A DNA stretch of 54,141 bases, taken from DTPS01 sp049591295. Its GTDB lineage: Bacteria; Acidobacteriota; UBA4820; DSQY01. Positions 24,801-33,136 of the stretch are shown here, piece after piece (the stretch's first letter is position 1; every line of letters begins with the position of its first letter). The translations under genes were made by a program, and so were the position numbers. Where the stretch lies: the NCBI GenBank assembly GCA_049591295.1, contig JBAWEQ010000155.1:1-54141 (forward strand), read 5' to 3'. The notes beneath the pieces are model-generated. The model was not told where the DNA came from. It was given only the letters and a program-made list of their open reading frames with translations, and made no database searches.

Positions 24801-26095
24801 ACTTCCCTCAATCGTTGCGCTACCTTGACGCGCTCATCGAGATGGGCATCAAGGTCGGGCTCGATCACACCCGCGCCCTGGCGCGGGCCTTGGGTGATCC
24901 TCAGCGCTCCTTCCCGTGTGTGATCGTGGGGGGGACGAACGGCAAGGGCTCGACGGCCGCCTACCTGGCCGCGATCCTCCAGGGGGCCGGATACCGCACG
25001 GGGCTCTTCACCTCCCCGCACCTGGTGGACGTGCGGGAGCGGATCCGTGTGGACGGACGGATCATCGGCAAGGAGGCCTTCGCCGAAGCGGCCAGCCACC
25101 TGAGGGCGACGGCCGAGGCCGCCATGGGGAGCGGCCTTCTGGAGGGGTGCCCCACCTATTTCGAGGCGCTCACCCTCATGGGGTTCCTCCACTTCATGCG
25201 GGAGCGGGTGGAGGCGGGCGTGCTGGAGGTGGGCCTGGGCGGGCGGCTGGACTGCACCAACATCGCCGATCCGTTGGTCTCCGTGGTCACCAACGTGGGC
25301 AGGGACCACGAGGAGTGGTTGGGCAAGGGCGTGATGCGCATTGCGAGGGAGAAGGCGGGTATCTTCCGGCCCGGCGTGCCCGCCCTCACGGCGGCCAGCG
25401 GCCCCAGGGTGCTCTCGGTCCTCCGGCGGGAGGCCGAGCGGCTCGGAACCCGGCTCCTTCCCCTGAGCGAATGCGGGGTGAGCGTCGGAACCGAAGGCTG
25501 GCGCATGGTGTGCGGCCGCGACTCCCTGGATCTGCCCCTGCCCGCCCTTCCCGGCAGGCACCAGGTGGATAACGCTGCGCTGGCGGTTCGCTGCTGCTGG
25601 GTCTTGAGGCAGCTGGGCTGGCACGTTCCCGATGAGTCCATCCGAGAGGGGATCGCCGGGGCGAGATGGCCGGGTCGCCTGGAACTCGCGGTCCGGTCCC
25701 CGGAAACCTACCTTGACGGAGCCCACAACCCCGATGGCTGCCGCGCCTTGGCCCGCTGGGTGGCGGGGCGGCCCGAGGCGCGCCGCGCCCTGGTCTTCAC
25801 GGCCATGAAGGACAAGCCCATCGGCGTCATGGCGCAGCTGCTTTTCCCATCCTTCGGCCGCGTTTGGGCCACGGCGGTTCCCATGGCCCGCTGTGCCCGG
25901 ATCGAAACCATCCGGCGCCGCAGCCGTGGGCTCGTGACGGACCTGGCCGAAGACCCCGGCGAGGCCCTGGCGGCAGCGCGGCGGTGGGCGGGAAGAGACG
26001 GGCTGGTGGTGGCGGCCGGCAGCCTCTACCTGGTCGGCTACCTCAAGTCGTCCCTGGAGGACGCGGACCCACTATCCTGGGGAAGTGGGTTGTAG
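24797..26095 (+). CDS. folC: Folylpolyglutamate synthase / dihydrofolate synthase
   Basis: A 432-residue Mur-ligase-family enzyme that adds glutamate to dihydropteroate/folates. The ATP site VGGTNGKGSTAA (about 38-49) and the partner SPHLVDVRERI are clear, and the Mur-ligase C-terminal domain contains LDGAHNPDG. Coupled to accD by an ATGA overlap. Its last 58 bases run antisense into the 3' end of the WYL regulator gene, so both proteins end in sequence encoded on opposite strands. Confidence 0.95.
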   Translation: MNFPQSLRYLDALIEMGIKVGLDHTRALARALGDPQRSFPCVIVGGTNGKGSTAAYLAAILQGAGYRTGLFTSPHLVDVRERIRVDGRIIGKEAFAEAASHLRATAEAAMGSGLLEGCPTYFEALTLMGFLHFMRERVEAGVLEVGLGGRLDCTNIADPLVSVVTNVGRDHEEWLGKGVMRIAREKAGIFRPGVPALTAASGPRVLSVLRREAERLGTRLLPLSECGVSVGTEGWRMVCGRDSLDLPLPALPGRHQVDNAALAVRCCWVLRQLGWHVPDESIREGIAGARWPGRLELAVRSPETYLDGAHNPDGCRALARWVAGRPEARRALVFTAMKDKPIGVMAQLLFPSFGRVWATAVPMARCARIETIRRRSRGLVTDLAEDPGEALAAARRWAGRDGLVVAAGSLYLVGYLKSSLEDADPLSWGSGL

Positions 26096-26913
26096 GTTTT
26101 GAGCAGCCTCAACAGGTGGAACCGGAGAATGGATCGGAGCACGGCCGGCTCCTCCACGGTCACCCCCTCGCCCATGAAAAGGACGAGCCTGCGCACCTCC
26201 TCGAGATCATCCGTGCGAAACCGGATGCGGACCTGCCCGTCCTGGACCCACATCTCCTGGCCGGGCATCAGCATGAGTCGCCCGGCCCACCTGGCCCAGT
26301 CCGCGAAGCGCAGGGTCACGCTGAACAGCTTGCCCCTGCTCAGCCACCCCTGGGTTCCCCTCATCTTGGCGGGGCCCGCGGGGCAGTCCGCGAAGGTCTC
26401 GTCCAGGAGCTTCACCTCGCCGCAGTGGCGGGCCGGGATGTTGACGAGTGCACGGTCCTCTGCGCGAAACGCGAAGAGCACCAGTTCGCCGGCGACCTTG
26501 GATAGGAAGAAGGGGTGCAGCACGAATGGGCCAGGGTCTTCACCGGCCTCCGCCGTCAAACGGACCTGCAGTTTGCGCCTGGAGTAGAGGGCCTGGTGAA
26601 TGGCCTCGATAGCTTGTCGGCGCTTGAGGGCCCCCGTGGTGGGAACGGCAGGTCTCGCCCCGGCCATCTGCATGGGATCGGAGGTGTCCAGGGGAGGCAC
26701 CGGGATGGCGTAGTGGTAAGCCCGGCGCGGAGTGTGTGCGAGGGGGAGCCCGAGCTCCCTCTTCATGAAATCCAGATCTCGACAGACGGTCCTTGACGTG
26801 ACTCCGAGCGCTTCCGCCAGGCGGACGAGGGTCACCTTCTCACCCTTCCGCCGGAGCAGTTCGTCAATGCGCCGAACGCGGTCGATGGCGGCCTTGTTTT
26901 TCACAGGAGCCAA
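26038..26913 (-). CDS. HTH-WYL transcriptional regulator (YafY type)
   Basis: A 291-residue regulator: N-terminal winged helix of the HTH_11/DeoR type (RRIDELLRRKGEKVTLVRLAE then VTSRTVCRDLDFM, about 14-50), and a C-terminal WYL domain with its WCX extension (LVLFAFRAEDRALVNIP and VRIRFRTDDLEEVRRLVL). WYL domains bind ligands or nucleic acid, and such proteins often control stress or defence genes. A TTG start at 26913 is chosen from GGGAGG six bases upstream; a GTG at 26904 is possible. Target unknown. Confidence 0.85.
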   Translation of the reverse strand: MAPVKNKAAIDRVRRIDELLRRKGEKVTLVRLAEALGVTSRTVCRDLDFMKRELGLPLAHTPRRAYHYAIPVPPLDTSDPMQMAGARPAVPTTGALKRRQAIEAIHQALYSRRKLQVRLTAEAGEDPGPFVLHPFFLSKVAGELVLFAFRAEDRALVNIPARHCGEVKLLDETFADCPAGPAKMRGTQGWLSRGKLFSVTLRFADWARWAGRLMLMPGQEMWVQDGQVRIRFRTDDLEEVRRLVLFMGEGVTVEEPAVLRSILRFHLLRLLKTYNPLPQDSGSASSRDDLR

Positions 26914-27127
26914 TGAGCACCTCCCTTACTCCCCCAGGCAAGACGAGTGCCAACTCCCCCTTCCTCCAGAATAGTGCAGTACCGTGCTTTTGGGAACGGC
27001 GCGCCGATGCGTCTGAATCAGGGCCGAGACACCTCTGGCGTGCAATACTGAAATGGCTTTGAATATCAGGATGTTAGAGTGTAAAACGAATTTGACGGAG
27101 GAAAGGGGAGTTGATACGCCGGCGAGC

Positions 27128-27592
27128 TCAGGAACGGCCCCGCGGAGGAGGCAGGCCCGGAAAGTGGCGCACTACGGGCCGACCCTTCTCGGGCCCGCTC
27201 TCGACGGTCACCACGTCCACCCGGAGGCGGGCCAGGGAGATCCCCCTCCTGCGGCAATAGGCCCTTGCCGCCCGCCACACCCGCCGGGCCTTCTCCGGGG
27301 TGACGGCGGTGACCGCCGCACCGGCGCCGCCCCTTTGGCGGGTCTTCACCTCAACCACCACCACGGACTCTCCGAACCGCAGGATCAGGTCCGCCTCCCC
27401 ACCGCGGATGCGGTAGTTCCGCTCCAGGAGCCCGTATCCCCGTTCCTCGAGGTAGCCGGCAGCCACCTCCTCGCCCCAGCTGCCCACGGCGGAAGGCCGC
27501 TCCTCAGCGGGGGACCTCCGCAGAAACGCCAGGAGCCCGCGCCACCAGGAGCGAAGCAGACTCCGCGGGCGATCCGCTTGCGGCGGCGTCAT
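27128..27592 (-). CDS. yraN: YraN family (UPF0102) nuclease-fold protein
   Basis: A 154-residue protein with the restriction-endonuclease-like core of YraN: GSWGEEVAAGYLEERGY, then NYRIRGGEADLI and VVVEVKTRQRGG, carrying the E, D and ExK residues of a PD-(D/E)xK site. Biological role of the family is unsettled. It is the last gene of the sigma/anti-sigma/Spy-like operon, six bases after the previous stop. The N-terminal ~30 residues, rich in Arg and Trp, are an extension relative to short YraN proteins. Confidence 0.88.
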   Translation of the reverse strand: MTPPQADRPRSLLRSWWRGLLAFLRRSPAEERPSAVGSWGEEVAAGYLEERGYGLLERNYRIRGGEADLILRFGESVVVVEVKTRQRGGAGAAVTAVTPEKARRVWRAARAYCRRRGISLARLRVDVVTVESGPEKGRPVVRHFPGLPPPRGRS

Positions 27593-27598
27593 CGTGCC

Positions 27599-28117
27599 TC
27601 AGCGGCGCCGGCGGCCGGGCGGGCGGCCCTCATCACCTGCTCCCCGCATCCCCTCCCTGCCCTGCATGAGGAGCTGGCGCCGGAGGAGGAGGAATTGTAC
27701 CTGCTGGCGCGGGGTCATAACGGCTAGAAGCCGGGACTCCAGGCCTCTCATCTGCTGCTCGAACTCCTCCTGCCCCTTCCGAAAGCCCTCCACGGACTTG
27801 TTGAAGGCCGAATCGGGCGTCTTGGGGTCATCCAGCTGGGCCTGGAGGGAGGAGGCCAAGCTCCGGATGGCCGCCTGGTGGTCCATGCGGGCTTGGTCGA
27901 TCTGCTGAAAGAGGTCCATCACCTTGAGTGTCTGCGCATCCGTCAACGCCAGAGCTTCGCGCATGCGCTGGACCAAGTAGAGCTGGGCAACGTCGCGGCG
28001 GGTTCCCTGATCGGGGCCGGCTCCGGGCCCTGGAGCTGGGGGCCCACCCGGCATCTGGGCGGCGGCGGGCAGGACCACGAGGCCAAAAAGTGCGGCGGCG
28101 ATGCAGGCTTTAACCAT
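27599..28117 (-). CDS. Periplasmic Spy/CpxP-like protein
   Basis: A 172-residue protein with a signal peptide (about 1-20, ending PAAAQ), a Pro/Gly linker, and long helices containing the LTxxQ-type motif typical of Spy/CpxP (LTDAQTLKVMDLF and a second MTPRQQVQFLLL). The family includes periplasmic chaperones and metal-stress sensors. It ends in a run of arginines. It overlaps the anti-sigma gene by eight bases, so it is probably regulated by this ECF system. Confidence 0.75.
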   Translation of the reverse strand: MVKACIAAALFGLVVLPAAAQMPGGPPAPGPGAGPDQGTRRDVAQLYLVQRMREALALTDAQTLKVMDLFQQIDQARMDHQAAIRSLASSLQAQLDDPKTPDSAFNKSVEGFRKGQEEFEQQMRGLESRLLAVMTPRQQVQFLLLRRQLLMQGREGMRGAGDEGRPPGRRRR

Positions 28118-28649
28118 TCCATCCTCCTGATTCCGTGGCGGCTAGGTAGTAGCCGAGGTCGCCGGTCTGCGTCTGTCCCAGTTCGGCGGCGGAGGCCTCG
28201 CTCCATTGCAGCAGGGAGGCGGTGGATTCCTCATGGGCCAGGTCGAGCAGGGAGGCCTCCCGGGCGGTCCATGTGGGCGAAGAGGTGGGACGTGGGGCCC
28301 CAAGCGCCACCGAAACGGCCGCGTGCCGGCTTTGAAACGGGAGGAACCCCATCCAGGCCAGTGCGAGGCCCGCCGCCAGAGCCGCGGAGGCCAGGGCGGG
28401 CCGCCACCGGAGGAGGGTCCAGGGCCTGGGTTCCGACCCCGCCCGGTGGCGGGCGCTGAGCCTCAGCACGAGCGTCTCCTGCCAGTGGGCCGGTGCCGGT
28501 GCCGGCGCCGCCTCACGGAGTGCCGCTTCGATCGCCCTCAGCGCAGCGGCTTCCTCCCGGCAGCGGGAGCACTGGGCCAGATGCTGGCCGGCCTCGACCG
28601 ATGCCGGCCCTCCTGCTACTACCGCCCTCAAGGCTTCGTCATGGGTCAT
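28110..28649 (-). CDS. Anti-sigma factor with zinc-finger (ZAS) motif
   Basis: A 179-residue membrane protein. N-terminal zinc anti-sigma motif H23-x3-C27-x2-C30, a helical linker, one transmembrane helix (about 84-103, ALASAALAAGLALAWMGFL) and a periplasmic tail of about 75 residues. Such proteins bind a partner ECF sigma factor at the membrane. Its start lies inside the end of the ECF sigma gene (11-base overlap), which names the partner. Confidence 0.85.
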   Translation of the reverse strand: MTHDEALRAVVAGGPASVEAGQHLAQCSRCREEAAALRAIEAALREAAPAPAPAHWQETLVLRLSARHRAGSEPRPWTLLRWRPALASAALAAGLALAWMGFLPFQSRHAAVSVALGAPRPTSSPTWTAREASLLDLAHEESTASLLQWSEASAAELGQTQTGDLGYYLAATESGGWNG

Positions 28650-29187
28650 CGCCAGGCTCCAACTGCCTACGCAGGTTACGCAACGCGAAGAAATAGTGGG
28701 CCTTTGCCGTGCCCTCGGCGAGGCCCAGCACCGCGCCGATCTCCTTGAATGAGAGGTCCTGCCAAGTTCGCAGGGCCACGACGGCCCGCTGCTGCGGCGG
28801 CAGGCGCGCCAGGGCCTCCCGCAGCAGCCGGCCCTCCTCCCGGCTCTGGGCCGCGTGGAGGGGGGAGGCGGCCGGCGAGGGGCCCTCTCGAATCTCGCCG
28901 GGCAACTCCTCGTGGGTCACCGCGGAGGAAGCCAGGTGGTTCAGGGCGAGGTTGTGGGCGATCCGGAAGAGGTAGGTCTTGACGGAGGCCTCGCCCCGAA
29001 AGGCGTCCACCGCTCCGACGAACCGCACCAAAGCCTCCTGCGCCAGGTCCTCCCCATCGGCCGGGCTTCGCACCATGGCCGCGCAATATCGCCGGAGCGG
29101 CTCCCCGAACTCCCGGACGAGCTGACGGATGGCATCTTCCTGTCGGGCTTTGAGGGCTTTGAGCCATCGCTCCTGGTCCTCCCGCAT
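28639..29187 (-). CDS. ECF RNA polymerase sigma factor
   Basis: A 182-residue sigma-70 family protein from the ATG at 29187 (GGAG seven bases upstream); a GTG at 29217 would add ten residues. Region 2 includes DGEDLAQEALVRFVGAVDAF and the -10 recognition segment VKTYLFRIAHNLALNHL; region 4 has LPPQQRAVVALRTWQDLSFKEI followed by the recognition helix LGLAEGTAKAHYF. It heads an operon with its anti-sigma factor, a Spy-like protein and yraN, pointing to an envelope-stress regulon. Confidence 0.92.
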   Translation of the reverse strand: MREDQERWLKALKARQEDAIRQLVREFGEPLRRYCAAMVRSPADGEDLAQEALVRFVGAVDAFRGEASVKTYLFRIAHNLALNHLASSAVTHEELPGEIREGPSPAASPLHAAQSREEGRLLREALARLPPQQRAVVALRTWQDLSFKEIGAVLGLAEGTAKAHYFFALRNLRRQLEPGDDP

Positions 29188-29480
29188 GCACCGCTCCGAT
29201 CTATGGACCGGGTCCACCTCACGAGAGTTTAAGCCGGTAACGGCGGCCGTGGAAACCCCGGCTCACCGGCACGTCACGGCGGCCTGCGCCCAAGGGCCGG
29301 GATGCCGAGAGGAGGGGATGACCCAGCAACCCTTGTCCCCACCTTCCCCTGTCCCTTGTCCTCCGTCCCCAATGGACACAGCCCTTGTGGCAAAATGGTC
29401 ACAAGACGTTCTCCGGAGCCCTGTTTCTAGAGGATCCGGAGTTGGCATAGGGTTTGCTCAAAAGACCACCGGAGGTGGGA

Positions 29481-30374
29481 GTGTACTACCAGAGAACCCT
29501 CAGGCAAGGCATCGAGTGCAGCGGCATCGGGCTCCACTCCGGGAAAAAAGTGCTCCTGCGCCTTCTGCCCGCCCAGCCCGACACGGGCATCGTCTTCCGC
29601 AGGATCGACCAGGACGGATACGAGATCTCCGCCAGCGCCCTCAACGTGAACAAGGTTGATTTTGCCACCACGCTGGGGGCCGGAGGAATCCAGGTCAAGA
29701 CGGTGGAACACCTTCTCGGGGCTTTCTACGGACTGGGCGTGGACAACGCCGTGGTGGAGCTGGACGCCTCCGAAGTGCCCATCATGGATGGCTCGGCGGC
29801 CCCCTTCGTCTACCTCATCCGCGAATCAGGCGTGATCAACCAGAACAGGACGAGACGCTACTTCAGGGTCACCAAGCCCCTGGAGGTGAAAGAGGCCGAT
29901 CGCTGGATCAAGCTCCTCCCCTCCGACGAGCTGCGCGTAACCTACACCATCGAGTTCAACCACCCCATGATCCGTCAGCAGACCCTCACCATTCCCGTGA
30001 ATGAAAACACCTTCGTGGACCAGATCGCCCCGGCCCGCACCTTCGGCTTCATGCGGGACGTAGAGGCACTCAGGGTCCGGGGGCTGGCGCTCGGCGGTTC
30101 GGTGGACAACGCCATCGTTCTCGGCGAAAGCCGTGCGCTCAACTCGGACCTCCGGTTCCTGAACGAGTTCGTGCGGCACAAGATCCTCGATGTCCTGGGG
30201 GACATCTCCCTGGCGGGATTCCCCCTCAAAGCCCATCTCCTGGTCCATAAGGGCGGCCACCGTCTTCACACCCAGATGGCGCGGCTGCTCAGGACTTCCA
30301 TGGCCTCCAATCAAATCGAGTCCTCCAAGGAGAGCTGGTCCCCTGCCCTGGGCTTGGCACCTCCTTTCGCGTAA
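29481..30374 (+). CDS. lpxC: UDP-3-O-acyl-N-acetylglucosamine deacetylase
   Basis: A 297-residue LpxC, the zinc deacetylase that commits UDP-GlcNAc to lipid A synthesis. The GTG at 29481 is chosen: GGAGG lies five bases upstream and the protein then begins MYYQRTL, matching family starts. Zinc ligands H77 (in VEHLLGA), H233 and D237 (HKILD) are present, with the catalytic HKGGH (H256/H260) near the C terminus. Shows that the organism makes lipid A. It is followed by a strong terminator, so it is probably monocistronic. Confidence 0.95.
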   Translation: MYYQRTLRQGIECSGIGLHSGKKVLLRLLPAQPDTGIVFRRIDQDGYEISASALNVNKVDFATTLGAGGIQVKTVEHLLGAFYGLGVDNAVVELDASEVPIMDGSAAPFVYLIRESGVINQNRTRRYFRVTKPLEVKEADRWIKLLPSDELRVTYTIEFNHPMIRQQTLTIPVNENTFVDQIAPARTFGFMRDVEALRVRGLALGGSVDNAIVLGESRALNSDLRFLNEFVRHKILDVLGDISLAGFPLKAHLLVHKGGHRLHTQMARLLRTSMASNQIESSKESWSPALGLAPPFA

Positions 30375-30406
30375 CCTCCTTACTCAACTTCCTTCCTCCA
30401 ACCATC

Positions 30407-30432
30407 GAGGGCCGAAAGGCCCTCCTTTTTTT
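30407..30432 (+). terminator. Intrinsic terminator of lpxC
   Basis: GAGGGCC (30407-30413), tetraloop GAAA, GGCCCTC (30418-30424) and a seven-T run (30426-30432), 33 bases after the lpxC stop. Confidence 0.93.
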
Positions 30433-30582
30433 GGGGGGACAGGGAACGGGAGACAGGAAAAGCCGGGAGCACCGTCCCCCCGTCATCTCGGCATCTCCTC
30501 ATCTCGGAATCTCGGGGGATAAAAATGCGACACGCTAGAGGCTAGATGCGAAAATCCCCCGGGTTGGATCATGGACGATGGA

Positions 30583-30681
30583 TGTGGGAGCGATCGCCCG
30601 ATCACGGCCCGGTCGCCGTCAGGCGACGGCTCCCACGACGCACGGCGCATGGTTGTGGGAGCGATTGCCCAATCGCGAGGG
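30583..30681. repeat. REP-like palindromes, including an inverted pair (REPIN-like)
   Basis: TGTGGGAGCGATCGCCCGAT begins at 30583 and its partner in the opposite orientation ends GGCTCCCAC near 30636, giving an inverted pair with GTGGGAGC/GCTCCCAC outer arms. A third copy, TTGTGGGAGCGATTGCCCAA, lies at about 30653-30681. The GTGGGAGCG start is that of REP sequences mobilised by RAYT transposases in other genera. No RAYT gene is in the window. The rest of 30433-30775 has only short-word repeats and no gene. Confidence 0.75.
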
Positions 30682-30775
30682 GTCGCCACCGGGGGACGCC
30701 CCCTGCAAGGAGAGCCCTGGCTCCAGGCTTCTGCGCGCCTTCGGGCTCTCCTTCAATCGGCCATTCGCAATTTTC

Positions 30776-33136
30776 TCAGGGGAGCGGTTCGCTGAAGGTA
30801 CAGCCCTTGGAGGGGCAGGCCCTGGAGGCTCCCGAGCGGCCCCGGCGCTCCACGAGGTAGGGGCTGCCGCACAGCGGGCAGGGACCCGGGAGGGGCTTGG
30901 ACCAGGAGACGAAGTCGCACTCCGGGTACCCCGTGCAGCCGTAAAAGACCTTCCGGCTCTTGGTGAAACGCTTGGCGAGGGGCTTGCCGCACTTGGGGCA
31001 GGGGACCTCCACCGTCTCCTTCTGGATGTACTTGCAGGTGGGGTAGTTGGAGCAGGCCACGAAGGGACCGTACCTCCCCTGCTTCTTCACGAGGGAGTTG
31101 CCGCACTCGGGGCACTTCTCGTCGAGGACCTCATCCTTGGCGGCCACGACCTTGCCCTCCTTGCTGCGCCGGAGCTTGATGGTGGTCTTGCAGGCGGGGT
31201 AGTTCTCGCAGGCGAGGAAGGGGCCGAACCGGCCCTGGCGGACGGCCATGGCCCCCCCGCACTTCTCGCAGGTCTTGTGCTCCTCGGGCACCTCGGGGGG
31301 GTTCTCGTCGGCCACGGGGCGGGTCCCCTTGCACTCCGGGTAGCCCGTACAGGCCAGGAACCGTCCGAATCGGCCCATCCGCAGCACCATGGGCTTGCCG
31401 CATTTGTCGCAGACCTCGTCGGTGGGCTGTCCCTCCCTCCGCAGGTCCACCATGCTGCCCTTGGCCGCCTCCAGCTCCTTGGCGAACTGCTCCCAGAAAC
31501 GCTTGAGCAGGGCCAGCCGCTCCTCCTTGCCGCTTTCCACGCGGTCGAGGTCGTTCTCCAGGCTGGCCGTGTAGCCGACATCGAACAGGGCCGGAAAGTG
31601 TTTCACCAGGATGTCGCTCACGATCTTGCCGAGGTCCGTAGGCACGAGGAAGGCCTTCTCCTTGACCACGTATTCGCGCTCTTGGATGGTGGAGATGATG
31701 GCCGCGTAGGTGGAGGGCCGGCCGATGCCATTCTCCTCTAGAGCCTTGACGAGCGAAGCCTCGGTGTAACGGGCCGGCGGTTCGGTAAATTTCTGCTCGG
31801 GCGTCAGTTCCAGGAGGCGCAGAGGCTCGCCCTCCCGCAGAGACGGAAGCACGCCCTTCTCGCCGTTTTCCTCCACCTCGTAGGCGGCCAGGAATCCCTG
31901 GAAGACGCACACCGATCCCGCGGCCGAGAAGGTTCCATCGCCGCAGACCACCTGGACCTTCGTAGCGTCGAAGACGGCGTCGGCCATCTGCGAGGCCACG
32001 AACCGTCTCCAGATCAGCCGGTAGAGGGCGTGCTCGTCCCTGGAGAGGAAGCCCTTCACGGAATCGGGCGTCCGGGTCACGTCGGTCGGACGAATGGCCT
32101 CGTGTGCATCCTGTGCCGCCTTGGCCGGCGCGTAGAGGCGGGGTTTGGGCGCCAGGTAGTCGGACCCGAAGGCCTGCGGGATGAACGCCCGGGCCGCCTC
32201 CACGGCCTGCGGCGAGACCCGTGTGGAATCGGTGCGCATATAGGTGATGAGGCCGACCGTCTCCCCGTCGGCCAGGTCCACGCCCTCGTAGAGGCGCTGG
32301 GCGACGGACATGGTCTTCTTCACGGGGAAGTGCAGAAGGCGGGCCGCCTCCTGCTGGAGCTTGCTGGTGATGAAGGGGGGCAGAGGAGAGCGCTTCTGCT
32401 TCTTCTTTTCGACCTTGGAGACCGACCAGGGGCGCCCGTCGAGGCCCTGTAGGACGGCTTCGCTCTCGGCGGCGGATCGCACCTCCGCCTTCTTGCCCTG
32501 CCACTGGGTCAGCTTGGCTTCGAAGGGGATATGGGCCTCCCCCTCGAGGCGGGCCGTGAGGGTCCAGTACTCCTCGGTGACGAAGGCGCGGATGGCCTCC
32601 TCGCGCTCGCAGATCATGCGCAGGGCCACGGTCTGCACCCGGCCCGCGGAGAGGCCCTTCTTGACCTTGTCCCACAGCAGCGGGGAGATCTGGTAGCCCA
32701 CCAGCCGGTCGATCACACGGCGGGCCATCTGGGCGTTCACCTTGCGCGCATCCACCTCGGTCGGGTGCTCCACGGCCTCCCGGATGGCGCCAGAGGTGAT
32801 CTCGTGGAAGCGGACCCGCCCCACCGGCTTGCCCGTGTCCTTGAGGATTTCCTGGAGGTGGTAGCAGATGGCCTCTCCCTCCCGGTCGGGGTCGGCCGCC
32901 AGCAGAATGGCACCGGCCTTCTGGGCGGCGGAGTGGATCTCGGCCACGGCGGTCTTCTTCTTGGGCAGGATCACAAAGGTGGGGCGGAAGTCCTTCTCCA
33001 CGTCCACCGCCATCTTGTTGGAAGGCAGGTCTCGCACGTGGCCCATGGAGGCCTTCACGGTGAAGCCCTTGCCCAGATACTTCTGGATGGCCTTGGCCTT
33101 GGCCGGCGATTCCACGATCAAGAGGGTCTGAGACAT
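30776..33136 (-). CDS. topA: DNA topoisomerase I
   Basis: A 786-residue type IA topoisomerase that relaxes negative supercoils. N-terminal TOPRIM domain (LLIVESPAKAKAIQKYLG, and the acidic DPDREGEAI), active-site Tyr299 in LITYMRTDS, then five C-terminal zinc modules of the CxxC-x(~18)-GYPEC/NYPAC type (the last ends CPSKGC). Five modules is more than in E. coli TopA. The ATG at 33136 overlaps the dprA stop (TGATG), so the two are coupled. Confidence 0.96.
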   Translation of the reverse strand: MSQTLLIVESPAKAKAIQKYLGKGFTVKASMGHVRDLPSNKMAVDVEKDFRPTFVILPKKKTAVAEIHSAAQKAGAILLAADPDREGEAICYHLQEILKDTGKPVGRVRFHEITSGAIREAVEHPTEVDARKVNAQMARRVIDRLVGYQISPLLWDKVKKGLSAGRVQTVALRMICEREEAIRAFVTEEYWTLTARLEGEAHIPFEAKLTQWQGKKAEVRSAAESEAVLQGLDGRPWSVSKVEKKKQKRSPLPPFITSKLQQEAARLLHFPVKKTMSVAQRLYEGVDLADGETVGLITYMRTDSTRVSPQAVEAARAFIPQAFGSDYLAPKPRLYAPAKAAQDAHEAIRPTDVTRTPDSVKGFLSRDEHALYRLIWRRFVASQMADAVFDATKVQVVCGDGTFSAAGSVCVFQGFLAAYEVEENGEKGVLPSLREGEPLRLLELTPEQKFTEPPARYTEASLVKALEENGIGRPSTYAAIISTIQEREYVVKEKAFLVPTDLGKIVSDILVKHFPALFDVGYTASLENDLDRVESGKEERLALLKRFWEQFAKELEAAKGSMVDLRREGQPTDEVCDKCGKPMVLRMGRFGRFLACTGYPECKGTRPVADENPPEVPEEHKTCEKCGGAMAVRQGRFGPFLACENYPACKTTIKLRRSKEGKVVAAKDEVLDEKCPECGNSLVKKQGRYGPFVACSNYPTCKYIQKETVEVPCPKCGKPLAKRFTKSRKVFYGCTGYPECDFVSWSKPLPGPCPLCGSPYLVERRGRSGASRACPSKGCTFSEPLP

